DNA from: Cryptomeria japonica
Taxonomy: Eukaryota > Streptophyta > Pinopsida > Cupressales > Cupressaceae
Direction of reading: 5' to 3'
NCBI RefSeq assembly: GCF_030272615.1
Contig: NC_081413.1
Location: 602,332,709-602,396,708 of the forward strand
DNA: 64,000 nt
Shown: positions 44,679 through 55,956 of the stretch, one piece after another
Layout: every line of letters starts with the position of its first letter
Position numbering within the stretch: the first letter of the stretch is position 1
Translations under genes and position numbers: made by a program
The notes under the pieces: generated by a model
What the model was told of the DNA's origin: nothing
Database searches by the model: none
Seen by the model: the letters and a program-made list of their open reading frames with translations, nothing else

Positions 44679-44822
44679 GATTTTTTCTGGTTGGAAGAGG
44701 ACCAAGAAGGGAGTCCAAAAGATGAGAGGAGAGGCTTGTGTATCGGTCAACAAGAGGGTCACGAAGCCCTAGCTGTTGCCCATCCTGAAGACAAGTAGGC
44801 ACAAAATCGATTCGTTTCATTT

Positions 44823-45104
44823 GTGGAAATGGAAGAGCCAAAGACCTTGAATGGTACAATAGGAGACAACGAACTCTGTTGCTTTTATGATGAGTCGGGG
44901 CATAGACAATATGCATGTTCGATAAAACAATTTCATTACCCCAATCCTGCCACCGTGATTACCTATCTTGTGATGGTAGAAGTGACAAAACTAGCGACAG
45001 AGACCCAATCGTATGGTAACGGTGATTGTGGAGACTGCTTTGCAAGGAATCGTGGAACTGCTTCTGTGAAGAAATGGTCTGGCCAGGTTTCTCTTGGAAT
45101 GTAG
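44823..45104 (+). pseudogene. Element H gag remnant with damaged zinc knuckle
   Basis: The 93-codon open stretch contains 'CCFYDESGHRQYAC', which fits CX2CX4HX4C with the second Cys changed to Tyr. This is what remains of a nucleic-acid-binding gag. No start signal supports translation as a separate protein. Confidence 0.45.
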
Positions 45105-45149
45105 TTCACCCGAAGGAAAAATCAACATAGCGTTGTTTTACTTGTGAGC

Positions 45150-45490
45150 TAAAGAACACAATGTCTTCATTGATGAACCAGATGCTACTGGAAGAACTAG
45201 TGGTATCGTTAATTGTTCCAGAGGACAAGAGTGTGATGCCACAGATAATCAGCTTCTTACAAGCTTAGATGGATTTGAAGGGAAAGGAGATATGTATGAC
45301 TACTACTGTTGTCACCAATAGGCCATATGTTCTTGATGCAGCACTAGTGAGACCTGGACATTTCGATTGAAAAATTTATATCCCTAAGCCTTCATTTGAA
45401 GGCCATATTGAGATTTTAAAGCTTCCTACACAGAAGAAACCTATGACAAATGATGTGGTAGTTGAGGCTGACAGGGTCATTTGGAAATGG
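45150..45490 (+). pseudogene. Captured FtsH-like AAA+ ATPase fragment (FTSHI2-type)
   Basis: Two frames joined by a frameshift near 45,293 read 'VFIDEPDATGR' (Walker B; the usual Asp-Glu is kept, followed by Pro), 'RGQECDATDNQLLTSLDGFE', then 'TVVTNRPYVLDAALVRPG' (sensor 1 and the arginine-finger region; a TGA replaces the Arg after Phe-Asp) and 'KIYIPKPSFEGHIEILKL', ending in 'KKPM'. This succession matches the AAA+ module of chloroplast FtsH relatives, most like FTSHI2 (inactive protease), from memory. It lies in the element's sense orientation without an intron, as expected for capture of spliced RNA. Walker A is absent. Confidence 0.75.
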
Positions 45491-45955
45491 CCACTACGGA
45501 TTAGCATTTGCAGGCGAAGGGCGAGAGCGTGCTATGCACCAGCTAGACGAGAACAAATTTGTAACGCCTTTCTGCAGCTTGACAATTTGAATGGGGTCAT
45601 GATGGGATGTAGATGTATGACTATTGTGATTCTCTTCTTGTTTGGTCAATGAGTGGATGACTTTTTTTTTACAAAGAGCCTAGATTCAGGGGATACAAAA
45701 GAAGTTTTCAGGTTGTCCATGATGGAGTGTTTTTTGAACCTACGAAAATTTTTGTTTCTAAATTTGATATATTGGCCAAGTTTGTGCCGGAAAGCATTTT
45801 TTACTCTGGTTTGAGTTGGAGAAAACTCATTCGAATTTTTCATGAGTGGAGTTTGGCAAAGTTAAAATCTCCATTGGGTTTAGTCCTGTAATAATCGAAA
45901 TGAAAAGCAGGGGACATTGAGTATGACTGTACCGGTTGGCCTTCACGGGGGAGAT

Positions 45956-46232
45956 TGTTGGGAATTTGAAACCCAACGGTCACATCACCTTTCCACTCCC
46001 TCAAACTATTCATTTCACAGCTGAATGTGATTGTATAAATGACTGAGTGTAGTCATGTCTGTATGTAGATTAGAAATTGATTAATAGATTATTTTCCCAC
46101 CTTTCGATGGATGTAGCCAGTAATGGTGAACCATGTTAAACTTCGTGTTATGCGGTGTTGTATATTCATTTCTGTTTTGGTTTCTCTATTTTATTGTTGA
46201 TTATCATGTTTTCTGCTCAGTTTAAAATAACA
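45956..46232 (+). repeat. 3' LTR of element H
   Basis: 277 bp, TGTTGGGAATTTGAAAC...AAAATAACA, directly after polypurine GGGGGAGAT. Confidence 0.9.
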
Positions 46233-46289
46233 CTACCTTCCTTAAATTCCCAACAAGAGGAACTTTCATTTTTTATTTCTCCTCAAACA

Positions 46290-46583
46290 TTATCTTGGCC
46301 GGAGATTTAACAACGATAGGTATGGATCTCTACGTGAAGGAGAAATATTAGTTGGGGATCTCCACTGTGGAAGCTCTAAGCTTAGATTCGAGTGGGATGA
46401 CGATACCATCGATTCCTTCAACTCCAACACCACCTCACTCATTGTCGGCCTCTGAACTGAGTGGTTTGAGCAACATGCCATTGCTAACTCTGCTAATTTC
46501 CACAAGTCGTCTATCTTATACTTCTTTTCCATAGCAGGATCTACAATGCTCTCTATATCTCCCCTCAACATGAATTCCCTAGT
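46290..46583 (-). pseudogene. Receptor kinase last exon (C-lobe end)
   Basis: Starts after acceptor ...ATCGCAG at 46,584. Encodes 'FMLRGDIESIVDPAMEKKY', 'WKLAELAMACC', 'RPTMSEVVLELKESM' (kinase subdomain XI with the conserved Arg) and the tail, to a TAA at 46,290. Open throughout. Confidence 0.88.
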
Positions 46584-46677
46584 CTGCGATTAAACTAAAA
46601 AAAAATCAAAATTTGGTCATTTTGTGTTTTTATTTCATAGTAAATTCAACAACGTTTGATTTCTCCAGCTACATTAC

Positions 46678-46813
46678 CCAACTACTGATGTGAGTTGCTT
46701 CTCCATCTGAGGACTCGGCAACCATAGGATGTCGTCCAAAAATAATTTCTAAGAGAACAACCCCAAAGCTATATACATCACTTTTTTCTATCAGTCGATG
46801 AAGAGTGTAATAT
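46678..46813 (-). pseudogene. Receptor kinase exon (subdomains VIII-IX)
   Basis: Between acceptor TTTGCAG (46,814) and donor GTAATG (46,672-46,677). Encodes '[20 protein letters not shown]', with the invariant Asp of DVYSFG. The first codon is shared with the exon ending at 52,040, so the 5.2-kb intron between them, which contains element J, preserves the frame. Confidence 0.88.
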
Positions 46814-46858
46814 CTGCAAAATATAAATAAACAACAAAGTGGTCAGTATCCCTATAAT

Positions 46859-47344
46859 TGTTGATAACTGATGCAGCTCGAGCATGCAGCTCCATGCAAC
46901 TCAAACTATTTTTGGACTCCACCACCATACACCAGCATGCAGCTAGATTAATTTAGTTAATATTTTTTTATTTCTCATACAAATAAAGCATGCTATGCAT
47001 GCAGTTAGACTATTCTTAGATTATAGTTTTCTTTAGAACTGTTGGTTTCTTTTTTCACTAAATATTGCATGCTATTCATGCTCTCTATTTTTAGTGTATG
47101 TTTTATTTTTAGAGACCTTGCTTTTACAAGAAGACAATAATCTATAATATGTAAGCTTTGTATTCTTTTAGTTAAGCTGCAATAAAAGAAATTGGTGTGA
47201 GCAATTCCAAAAAATAGGGCACTTTGTTTTTTAATTCTGAATTGTAAATTATTTTTGCAATTTATTGTTATTGTTTTCTCTCTCTATTATTATTTTTGTT
47301 AATCAGCTGGTTCAAAGAGGATAGGTCAGGTTCAAAATTCTACA
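46859..47344 (+). repeat. 5' LTR of element J
   Basis: 486 bp. Rich in GCATGC-type palindromes (AGCATGCAGCTCCATGCA near the start; GCATGCTATGCATGCAG around 46,987). Aligns with 51,501-51,994. Confidence 0.94.
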
Positions 47345-47413
47345 AGTGGTATCAGAGTAGGTAAAATTGTTTTGGGTTAAAGTTTTATTGTTGGAATTTC
47401 ACTAAAGTTAATC

Positions 47414-48395
47414 ATGTTGAATTCTAACCATATGCTCGTTCCAGAATTTGATGGGAATGATTATGATTATTGGTGCATTAAGATCCTGACCTTTTTTATT
47501 GGAAAGTATTTGTGGGAGATTATTGAATCAGGTTATGAGGAGCTAGGTGATTGGAATGACCTTACAGCCAATGAAAGAACAGCAAGAAAGGAAGCAAGGA
47601 AAAAGAATGCTCAACCTATGTTTCACATTCAGATAGCTCTTGATAAGAGCTTATTTCCAAGAATATCAGGAGCAACAACTGCCAAAGATGCCTGGAAGAC
47701 TCTACAAGAAGCTTACCAGGGTAGTGATCAAGTTAAGGTGGTCAAGATTTAGACATTGAAGTGAGAGTTCGAGAATTTGAAGATGCAAGAAGCTGGAAGT
47801 ATAAGTGATTATTGTGTCAGAGTCAAATATGTGGTCAATAAAATGGCTACACTTGGGGAAATTATAAGCAATGAAGTTTTGATAAAAAAGGTGTTGAGAT
47901 CTTTGACACCTAGATGGAATAATGTAGCAATAATCATAGAAAAAAGCAAAGATTTGATAAAATTACAGTTTGATCAATTGGTTGGATCCCTGATGTCTCA
48001 TGAAAAAAGATTGAAAGAATCTTTTGAAGGTGTAGAGAAAGCATTTTCCTCTAAATTGTAAATCACAAAAAATGAAGATGCAAGCAGCAGTAGTGCCAAA
48101 ATCAATCAAGGCCAAGGTAAAGGGAAAAGCCAAAATTCTTCAAGAGCTAGAGGTAGAGGTGACTCAAGAGGAAGAGGTGGTTACAGAGGAAGAGGTAGAG
48201 GCAGATTTGATAAGAGAAATGTTCAATGTTACCATTGTAATAGGTATGGCCACGTTGAAAGAGAATGCAGATTGAAAGAAGGTAAAAGTGCTAACTATGC
48301 TCAAGAAAGTAGTGAGAATCCTCCTGATCACTTATTTTTATCTTATGCCAAGGGTGAAAATACTAGTAAAGATATTTGGTACCTAGATTATGGAT
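47414..48395 (+). pseudogene. Element J gag with zinc knuckle
   Basis: ATG at 47,414. One frame with stops at 47,750, 47,762 and 48,059. 'FDGNDYDYWCIKILTFF' and 'GATTAKDAWKTLQEAYQGSD' are the copia gag core. 48,150-48,275 encodes an Arg/Gly-rich stretch, then a complete knuckle CYHCNRYGHVEREC. The ORF at 48,072-48,275 is an out-of-frame shadow of this part. Confidence 0.9.
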
Positions 48396-49620
48396 GCTCT
48401 AACCATATGAAAGGGAATGAGAAGTTGTTCTCAACAAAGGATGGAAGTTTTAAATCCAAGATCCAGATTGGTGATGATAAATCATTGGAGGTTGCTGCCA
48501 AAGGAGCTATGGAGGTCCAAACAAAAGAAGGTATAAAGAGTATTCATGATATTTATTATACTCCAAAATTGAAGCACAATTTGTTAAGTGTTGGGAAGCT
48601 ATTTGAGAAAAATTATAAAGTAGTCTTTGAGAATAAGACATGTACTATCTATGATAAGAACAAGGGTAGTAGGGTGATCACTGTTGTTCCTATGACGAGA
48701 AATAGGATGTTCCCCTTGAGGTTTGGTGAGCATAACAACAGTTTGGCAAATATGACTTATGAGGATTCAAGTTGGTTATGGCATCTCAGGTATGGGCATT
48801 TAAATTTTGATAGTTTGAAGTTTCTAACCTCGCATGCATTAGTTTCTGGTTTGCCCAAGGTTGAGGAACACAAGGAGGTTTGTGAAGGTTATGCTAAAGG
48901 AAAGCATGCAATGGAAAAGTTTCCAAAGGCAAATGCATGGAGGGCTCATCACCCACTTCAGCTTGTTCATTCAGATATATGTGGTCCTATGCAGACTGAG
49001 TTTGGGTAAGTCATCATATTTCATCAATTTTATTGATGATTACTCATGAAATTATTGGGTATATTTTTTGAAAGCCAAAGATGAAGCCTTGGATACATTC
49101 AAGAAGTTCAAAGCCCTTGTGGAAAATGAGAAAGCATGCAAGATCAAGTGTTTAAGGACTGATCATGGAGGAGAATTTTTCTCAAAGGATTTCTAAAGTT
49201 GTTGTGATCTTAATGGCATCAAGAGGCAACTCACAACTATATACACACCTCAACAAAATGCAGTAGCTCAAAGGAAGAATCATACTGTGGTTGAATGGCG
49301 AGGTGCATGTTACAAGCCAAGGGATTGAGCAATTCTTATTGGGGAGATGCAGTTGCTACAACAGTGTACATCCTCAACCGTAGCCCCACCAGTGCACAAG
49401 AAAAGATGACTCCTTATGAAGCTTGGTATGGAAAAAGGCCTAATGTTAATCATTTCAAAGTTTTTGGTTGTTTGGCTTATGTGCATGTACCTGATCAGAA
49501 TAGACAGAAGTTAGATGAAAAGAGTGAGTCATATATTTTTATTGGGTATAGTGAGAAAAGAAAGACTTATATAGATTGTATAATCCCCTCACTAACAAGC
49601 TTATTGTCTCAAGAGATGTG
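48370..49620 (+). pseudogene. Element J protease and integrase
   Basis: The protease site reads 'WYLDYGCSNHMKG' (Asp-Ser-Gly changed to Asp-Tyr-Gly). Then 'LKHNLLSVGKLFEK', GAG-pre-integrase 'WLWHLRYGHLNFDSL' and the integrase start 'LVHSDICGPM'. A one-base insertion near 49,007 shifts the frame; 'LRTDHGGEF' (second Asp, about 49,155) and 'YTPQQNAVAQRKN' (third acidic position changed from Glu to Gln) follow. The C-terminal part at 49,295-49,620 is open. Confidence 0.88.
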
Positions 49621-51513
49621 ATTTTTGATGAAGGGGGAGTTTATGGCCATCAAAAAGACCATGTTGAGAAGCCAAAATCTGTTTTGAATGATGATATAAT
49701 TGCTGATATTGATCATGAGAAGAAAACTAATATTTCTGTAACCAGTGGTTTAACTCCACCAAGCAGCCCTTCATCAAGTTCTTTAGTACCAAGTTCAAGT
49801 CCAACTTCTTCTCCAAGTTCTACAAGGAAGGTAAGGAGATTGAGTGATATCTATCAGAAGAGTGGAAATCAAGTACATGAAGAAAGCCCAATAGGTGAGA
49901 CAGTGAATTTTACTTTATTAGACAAGGCTAATTTTGAACCATCATGTTTTGAAGATGCGTGTACTAATGAGGTTTGGGTGAAAGTCATGGAAGAAGAGAT
50001 GGATTCTATTCACAGGAATGACACTTGGGAGTTAACAGAACTTCCACATGACTAAAAAAGGATTGGCACCAAATGGGTCTACAAGACCAAGTTTAACAAT
50101 GATGGGAGTGTTGAAAGACACAAGGCAAGATTAGTTTCTAAAGGCTTCACATAGAAGAAAGGAATTGATTATGAAGAGACATTTGCACCAGTAGCAAGAA
50201 AAGAGACCATAAGAATGTTGATTTCATTATCAGCTTAGAAGAAGTGGAGCATACATCATATGGATGTGAAAAGTGCCTTCTTGAATGGGTACTTAGAAGA
50301 GGAAGTATATGTGGAGCATCCACAAGGTTTTGAAGTGGAAGGAAAATAGAATAATGTCTACAGGTTGAAGAAGGCTTTGTATGGCCTCAAGCAAGCACCA
50401 AGAGTGTGGTATGCTAGGATTGATGGATACTTTCAGGAAAATGGCTTCCAGAGAAGTAAGAGTGATCCTACCATTTACTACAAACAAGAAGGTACTGATA
50501 TTCTCATCATAAGCTTGTATGTTGATGACCTTTTATATATGGGTAGTAGTTTTAAGATGAAAGATGAATTCAAATCTGCTATGATGAAAGATTAATTCAA
50601 AGCTACTATGATGATAGAATTTGAGATGAAAGATATTGGTCTGATAAAATATTTTTTAAGAATGGAGGTTTATCAAAGTAAGGATGAGATTTTCATTTGT
50701 CAAACAAAGTATGCACAGGATATGCTAAAGAAATTTAATATGACTAATTGTAACCCTGCCTCCACTCCAAGTGCTCATGGAGTTTTGTTATGTAGAGATG
50801 ATGGTGTTGATTTAGTTGATGAGATAGCTTATAGAAGTATTGTGGGGAGCTTGATGTTTCTAACCCACACGAGGCCTTATATTGCCTATTCAGTTTCACT
50901 TGTTTCAAGGTATATGATAAATCCATTTGAAATACATATGAAGGTAGCCAAGAGAATTTTAAGGTATGTGAGAGGCACCCTAAATTTTGGTATTCATTAC
51001 TACTCTTCTAAAAAGTTCAATCTTGTAGGCTTTAGTGATTTAAATTGGGGAGGTAGTATGGATGACTGTAAGTCCACATTTGGAAATTGTTTCTCTTTTG
51101 GTTTTGGATTAATTACTTGGAGCTCAAAAAACCAAAGCATTGTGGCCCTCTCATCTACAGAAGTGGAGTATGTTGCAATTATCTCAGCAAGTACACAAGC
51201 TCTTTGGCTCATAAAAGTTTTGGAAGAAATTGGAGAAAAACAAATTCAGCCTACAGTAATTTATTGTGACAATGTGATTGCCATCAAGTTAGCTAAGAAT
51301 CTGGTTCATCACAGTAGAACAAAGAATTTTGATATGAAATATCACTTCATACAAGATTTGGTGCAAAAGAAGGATGTTGAATTGAAGCACATTAACACCC
51401 AGGATCAACTAGCAGATATATTCACCAAACCGGTTGCAAAAGCTCAGTTTATAGCACTACGAGATAAGATTGTGAGCCCTCTCAGCATCAAGGGGGAGTA
51501 TGTTGATAACTGA
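49576..51513 (+). pseudogene. Element J reverse transcriptase and RNase H
   Basis: The frame changes near 49,570. Linker Ser-rich at 49,750-49,830. RT: 'IGTKWVYKTKFNNDG', '[20 protein letters not shown]', 'KKALYGLKQAPRVWY' and 'SLYVDDLLYMG' (catalytic YVDD at about 50,515-50,530). A small in-frame duplication at 50,563-50,622 ('DEFKSAMMKD' repeated with a stop) precedes the open stretch 50,608-51,513 with RNase H ('GFSDLNWGGSMDDCKSTFG', 'VALSSTEVEYVA') and 'DQLADIFTKPV'. Stops at about 50,053, 50,152, 50,237, 50,347 and 50,593. Confidence 0.9.
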
Positions 51514-51994
51514 TGCAGCTCAAGCATGCAGCTCCATGCAACTCAAACTGGTTTTGGACTCCACCACCATACACCAGCATTTAGCTAGATTAATTTAGTT
51601 AATAGTTTTTTATTTCTCATACAAATAAAGAATGCTATGCATGCAGTTAGACTATTCTTAGATTAGAGTTTTCTTTAGAACTGTTGGTTTCTTTTTTCAC
51701 CAAATATTGCATGCTATGCATGCTCTCTATTTTTAGTTTATGTTTTATTTTTAGAGACCTTTCTTTTACAAGCAGACAATAATCTATAAATATTTAAGCT
51801 TTGTATTCTTTTAAAAAAGCTGCAATAAAAGAAATTGGTGTGAACAATTCCAAAAAATAGGGCATTTTGTTTTTTAATTTTGAATTGTAAATTCTTTTTG
51901 CAATTTATTCTTTTGTTGTTATGTTTGCTCTCTCTATTATTATTTTTGTTAATCAGTTGGTTCAAAGAAGATAAGTCAAGTTCAAAATTCTACA
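51501..51994 (+). repeat. 3' LTR of element J
   Basis: 494 bp. Keeps a TATA box CTATAAATA (51,784-51,792) that the 5' copy has lost. Confidence 0.94.
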
Positions 51995-52039
51995 ATAATA
52001 AGATTTCAAATACAGTAATAACGTGTAGAAAATAATTAC

Positions 52040-52245
52040 TCGGGATCTATATATCCTGTGGTGCCTTTCACTACTATACTTTTGTGAGTAACTCCCTCAA
52101 AAGGAGCGATTCTTGAAAATCCAAAATCTGCTACTTTTGCCTCCATTCGATCATTGAGTAGGATGTTTGAGCTCTTCACATCTCTATCAATAATGCATGG
52201 GTTGTAGCCATGATGTAAATACTCTAAACCTGCTTGCAAAATCTA
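52040..52245 (-). pseudogene. Receptor kinase exon (catalytic and activation loops)
   Basis: '[20 protein letters not shown]' carries the catalytic loop with His of His-Arg-Asp changed to Asp (Arg-Asp kept). 'SNILLND' and '[12 protein letters not shown]' (DFG intact), then '[10 protein letters not shown]'. Donor GTAATT at 52,034-52,039. The acceptor is probably ...GCAAGCAG just before GLEYLH. A TAG lies a few codons upstream if the exon is longer. Confidence 0.87.
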
Positions 52246-52521
52246 GGCTCTCTCAAATGGTGTTTCCTTTCATAATAATAAATGATTATGAAGGAGAGGC
52301 TTAACAAACTGTGGTTGACTATAGCCCAAAAAATTAATGGAATGATGCTTCACTAGCCTTGAGTAGCATCCAATGCAATACTAGCCCTTGTTTCCCAATC
52401 AAGGCATTTTCCAGATAAATTTTGGCCTGAATACACATTTACACATTCTTACCTCAAATATTCGATCAAAATGCATGTATATATATAGTTCAATTGAGCA
52501 GGAGTTTTGCATGCATTTTAC

Positions 52522-52648
52522 CATTGAGACAGTGTCGCAGGTCTCCAATTGACATAAATTTGTAAATTAGAATCATATTCTCTTCCTCAATGCAGTAGCC
52601 AATGAATTTTACCAAATTTTTATGGTGTACTCTTGAGAGCATATCCAC
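52522..52648 (-). pseudogene. Receptor kinase exon (subdomains III-V)
   Basis: Acceptor GTACAG at 52,649 and donor GTAAAATG at 52,514-52,521. Encodes 'VDMLSRVHHKNLVKFIGYC' and 'ENMILIYKFMSIGDLRHCL', the region around the alpha-C helix end and the hinge. Open. Confidence 0.87.
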
Positions 52649-52730
52649 CTGTACAGTACTACAAGTTATAGGTATCCTTTTTAATGCAGATAACATCAGC
52701 TTATTCATACGAAAAAACAATTCTGAGCAG

Positions 52731-53712
52731 CTCAGTAGAAAACTCTTTGGGACCCTGATGTGACTTATCAGATAATATTTTGACTGCTACTTCCTTGTCT
52801 TGAAGCCAACCTATGTAAATTGGTTCATATCCTCCTTTTCCAATTTGCTTGTAGAAATCATCAGTCATCTCTATCATGTCTTGGTAACTGTATGATCGGC
52901 ATCAGGCCTAGAATTTGATAGGCTATATGGCCATTTTTTGCACTTTTAGACCATATATTACAACTAATAAAATTAGTGGACCGTATGTATCGACACGCTA
53001 TTTTTTCAAAAAACCGTATATATGACACTTCAAATTATTAATAAGCCGTAAAAAATTATAATAGGTAATATATATTGATATATATTATTTTACAACATTG
53101 TTTATTATAAATATATGAATTTATTTAGAATATTTTAAAATGGTAGTATTAAGATATAATTGTTTCTAATTTTATATTATTTTTATATGAATTTTTAGTA
53201 TGTTTTTTCTTATATAAATTTAGAAACTTTGTCAATTTATTTTTTACTATTTTTTATAAGATTGTCTTAAATATCAATATAGAAACTTCTAACAATTGAA
53301 ATGATAAGATACAATTATTTCTAATTTTTTTAAATATTGTAATAAAAAAATCTAAAATAGTTTCTACTTTTATAATAAACAAGATTTTTGGCTGTGAATT
53401 TAGAAACTTACAAATAAATTTAAGATTTTTTTAGTGCATTACTAATTTATCATTGTTTTTTAAATTATTATATTATTTTTTTGCATGGAATTATTTCTTT
53501 TCATGGCAATTGAATTCTTCAATTCTGTAAAGCTTAAAGAATTTATATTAAACTATTCACAAATTAAAAAAAACTTGACACTTAACCTTTTTTTTTAAAA
53601 CGTAAAATGAAAGGCATTAGAATGACTAAACCGTCATAAAAAATCATATGATAGGCAGGGGTGACCGTCAAATTCCAGACCTAATCGGCATACTTCCAGT
53701 TTTACAAGAGCT
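52731..53712 (-). pseudogene. Receptor kinase exon with P-loop and catalytic Lys, split by MITE
   Basis: 52,731-52,902 encodes 'SYQDMIEMTDDFYKQIGKGG' and 'DKEVAVKILSDKSHQGPKEF': glycine-rich loop (second Gly-x-Gly altered) and the catalytic Lys in VAVKIL. The exon continues at 53,684 after a 781-bp MITE flanked by ATCGGCAT. The 3' splice donor after ..STEL is not a GT, another lesion. Confidence 0.83.
52903..53683. mobile_element. hAT-like MITE
   Basis: 781 bp, A/T-rich, non-coding, flanked by a perfect 8-bp duplication ATCGGCAT (52,895-52,902; 53,684-53,691). Ends are inverted repeats: left CAGGCCTAGAATTTGATAGG, right (reverse complement) TAGGTCTGGAATTTGACGG. An 8-bp duplication and these termini fit the hAT superfamily. 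Confidence 0.85.
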
Positions 53713-53898
53713 AACTGTGTAGATTTTTCTTCTATCTTACCTAATAAGTTTTTTCATTTATTAATCACTTAAGCTTTTCATATTTTTGAAAATGAGATAT
53801 ACTGGCAATTGACCACTTTTTGCCCCTGAAGAAAAAAGTAGTCTAAGAATATACGGTGAATAAGTGTTCCAATATCATGGGGAAAGAAGATGACTTAC

Positions 53899-54086
53899 TT
53901 GTTGTGCTCACCAGTCACCACTAATGGAGTAGTCTTGTTTGACTTGATCCTTTTTATGAACACCACTAATGTTGCACTAAAAATTGCAACTGCTACAACT
54001 CCAGCTATGGTCCCCTACACAACTACAGTTCTCTTGTTATTATTTTTAGTAGGATTAATGCAAGCATTGGATTTGCAATCCATATT
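53899..54086 (-). pseudogene. Receptor kinase transmembrane exon
   Basis: Encodes Cys residues ('NMDCKSNACINPTKNNNKR'), then a hydrophobic helix 'GTIAGVVAVAIFSATLVVFI' followed by basic 'KRIKSNK', as in type I receptor kinases. A TAG lies just before the helix. Donor GTAAGT at 53,893-53,898. Element I abuts the exon at 54,087. The plus-strand ORF here is a shadow. Confidence 0.82.
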
Positions 54087-54522
54087 TTTAGAATCTAAAA
54101 CAAAGGACAAAGAAATAAGAAATCTTTTAACACAAACACATATCTTTTATTCAAATCTGGAAAACCCAATTAAATTGTTGCAAGCGACACTAAACATTAC
54201 AATTCAGTAGTTTTTATAGAGCTTGCAGCCTTTTCCAACAAATAGTTCACTCCTAATTACATTCCATGCATTCATTATGCATTATTCAAATAAAAAATAA
54301 TTAATTGAGTCTCTAAAAATAATAAACTAAATAAAACTATAAATAGTCTCCTAAAAATAAAACAATACATGTGAGTGCACATGCTTTATTCCACTAAAAT
54401 AAAACTAAACTAATTGTCCAAAAGAAAACTAAAAATAGTTTTCTTGTTGTGCATGGAAAGAAACTGGAGTTCTAAAATTAAAGCAGGGGTTGCATGCATG
54501 TTCACAGCATCAATTATCTTCA
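54087..54522 (-). repeat. 3' LTR of element I
   Basis: About 436 bp; minus strand starts TGAAGATAATTGATGC, very like the start of element J's LTR (TGTTGATAACTGATGC), and follows the same CATCAAGGGGGAGTA junction. Confidence 0.83.
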
Positions 54523-55092
54523 TACTCCCCCTTGATGATGAGACTCACAAATTGATATTAAATCTTTGAGAAACTAGATCTTTGTAACTTGATGTGAGCT
54601 TGTTGTACAAGGGAACTCAATGTGACAAAATCCAAACCTTTTCAACTCACTTCATGAGAGATGGCAAAGCCTTCTCTTCCTTTCTCTAAAGAAGACTCAT
54701 GGAACTTCAATGTGCCATCATAGCAAGCAGTCATTTGTTACATGACTCGAACATCCAAACTATGTCCGATCACTTCTTCCATTCACATGTGAATATTTAG
54801 GCTAGTACAAACTTCTGAACATATTCGTTAACTTTTACCAACAGGATCCATTGATCCAACCATAATCAATCTGTATACAACCTTTCTTAGATTGCTCATT
54901 CATCTCTTTGTTCCAACATGACTTTTCACAATAATTCTTCAACCCACAAATTGAACAGGGGTGAAGATCCCAACACTTGTCTTCTTTATGTCATTCTCTA
55001 TGGCAATGTGAACACTGAATTCTTTCAACTAATTTGTATGAGTTTGTAACACTAGCAACATCAAATATCTATTTCTTACAGTATCAAAAACC

Positions 55093-55663
55093 TTAATACT
55101 TTGGCCTCATAATTGGCTGAATGGGCTCTTGAATTCCTTTCTCATGCTTTCCCAAACCTTTTCCTTTATGACCCATTTTCTGCATCATCTTCATACCAAT
55201 ATTATTTTTAGAATAACCTTTGTTTTTAATATCACAACTTGCACCTGTGCATGCAAACACATCCTTACTTTCAACTTGACCATCTTCACCTAAACAAACA
55301 TTAGGTACATCATTCATATCAACTGAAGGACGCAAATCACTCGTATCACATGTGACATCATGCACTATTGGTTTTACTTTCAAAATCTCATTTTCTTTTT
55401 TCAACACTTCTTGTCGTTTCTCCAAATCTTCATTTTGCACTCTTAACTTTCAACAATTCTTTTTCAAGAGTATCATTTTAACAAAAACAATCATAGATAT
55501 CCCTTCTCAATTGCTTTATATTTTTTGTCAATTCTAAATTATACTTTTTCAATCTCATCAATTCATCTTTCAAACAATCTTTCTCACAAATTAAACTTGC
55601 ATTTTCTTTTTTAGCTTTTTTACCTGTTTTATCCATTAAAAATAAATTAATTTTACCTGACAC
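55093..55663 (-). pseudogene. Element I coiled-coil + G-patch protein
   Basis: Two open pieces: 55,478-55,663 (Lys/Glu/Leu coiled coil, 'LKDELMRLKKYNLELTKNI') and 55,093-55,440, which begins with more coiled coil and ends with 'NNIGMKMMQKMGHKGKGLGK' and 'GIQEPIQPI', a G-patch (RNA-binding, often a helicase cofactor, in host proteins; also found in some retroelements). A frame break near 55,450 separates them. It could be a captured host exon or an inherited element domain. Confidence 0.6.
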
Positions 55664-55956
55664 TGCTTACAGATCTTTCTATTTGATAGCTACTTCAAGA
55701 GTTCTAAACACTTATTTTACTTCTTCGACAATGGAAATCAATAATTTCAGCAACGGTCTTATTTTTTCTCTCTATTTTTTATGGCTGCAATCTTCTACAC
55801 CTTTCATAATATGGGTTTCCTAATTTATACCAAAATAAATTTCTTTGATGGTAGAGACTGACTGAAACACTCCTTCATAAACTGTATTTTTTTTCAATTG
55901 CACACCCACAAGTTTCTTCAACATTGTATGCCCAATTGTCCTACTCTGATACCATT

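Larger units (their letters stand above)
43718..46232 (+). mobile_element. Element H: small non-autonomous LTR element with captured host sequence
   Basis: Two 277-bp LTRs (43,718-43,994; 45,956-46,232), primer site TTGGTATCATAGG after the first, polypurine CACGGGGGAGAT before the second, and flanks ATACC (43,713) / CTACC (46,233), a target duplication with one mismatch. The 1.96-kb interior has a decayed gag-like zinc knuckle, an acidic ORF and a piece of an FtsH-like AAA+ gene, with no pol. Confidence 0.87.
46859..51994 (+). mobile_element. Element J: Ty1/copia retrotransposon in a receptor-kinase intron
   Basis: 5.1 kb, LTRs 46,859-47,344 and 51,501-51,994, perfect target duplication ATAAT (46,854-46,858; 51,995-51,999). 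Primer site TGGTATCAGAG at 47,347, polypurine AAGGGGGAGTA before the 3' LTR. Gag-protease-integrase-RT-RNase H follow in order with about ten stops or frameshifts. Its LTRs (TGTTGATAAC...TTCTACA) differ from those of A/E. The style of the integrase end ('VFGCLAYVHVPDQNRQKLD', 'LIVSRDVIFDE') is TNT1-like. Confidence 0.95.

Noticed and set aside
44173-44916. Ser/His-rich minus-strand ORFs over element H
   Set aside because: Complement of the acidic plus-strand ORF and gag remnant; no start context or domain.
48072-48275. 67-codon plus-strand ORF rich in Glu/Val
   Set aside because: Out of frame with element J gag; the other frame encodes the Arg/Gly stretch and a perfect CCHC knuckle.
46859-51994. 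J and the receptor kinase as one fusion gene
   Set aside because: J has its own LTRs and perfect TSD and lies wholly in an intron on the opposite strand.
53890-54210. Hydrophobic plus-strand ORF with possible membrane segment
   Set aside because: Shadow of the minus-strand receptor-kinase transmembrane exon and the element I LTR.
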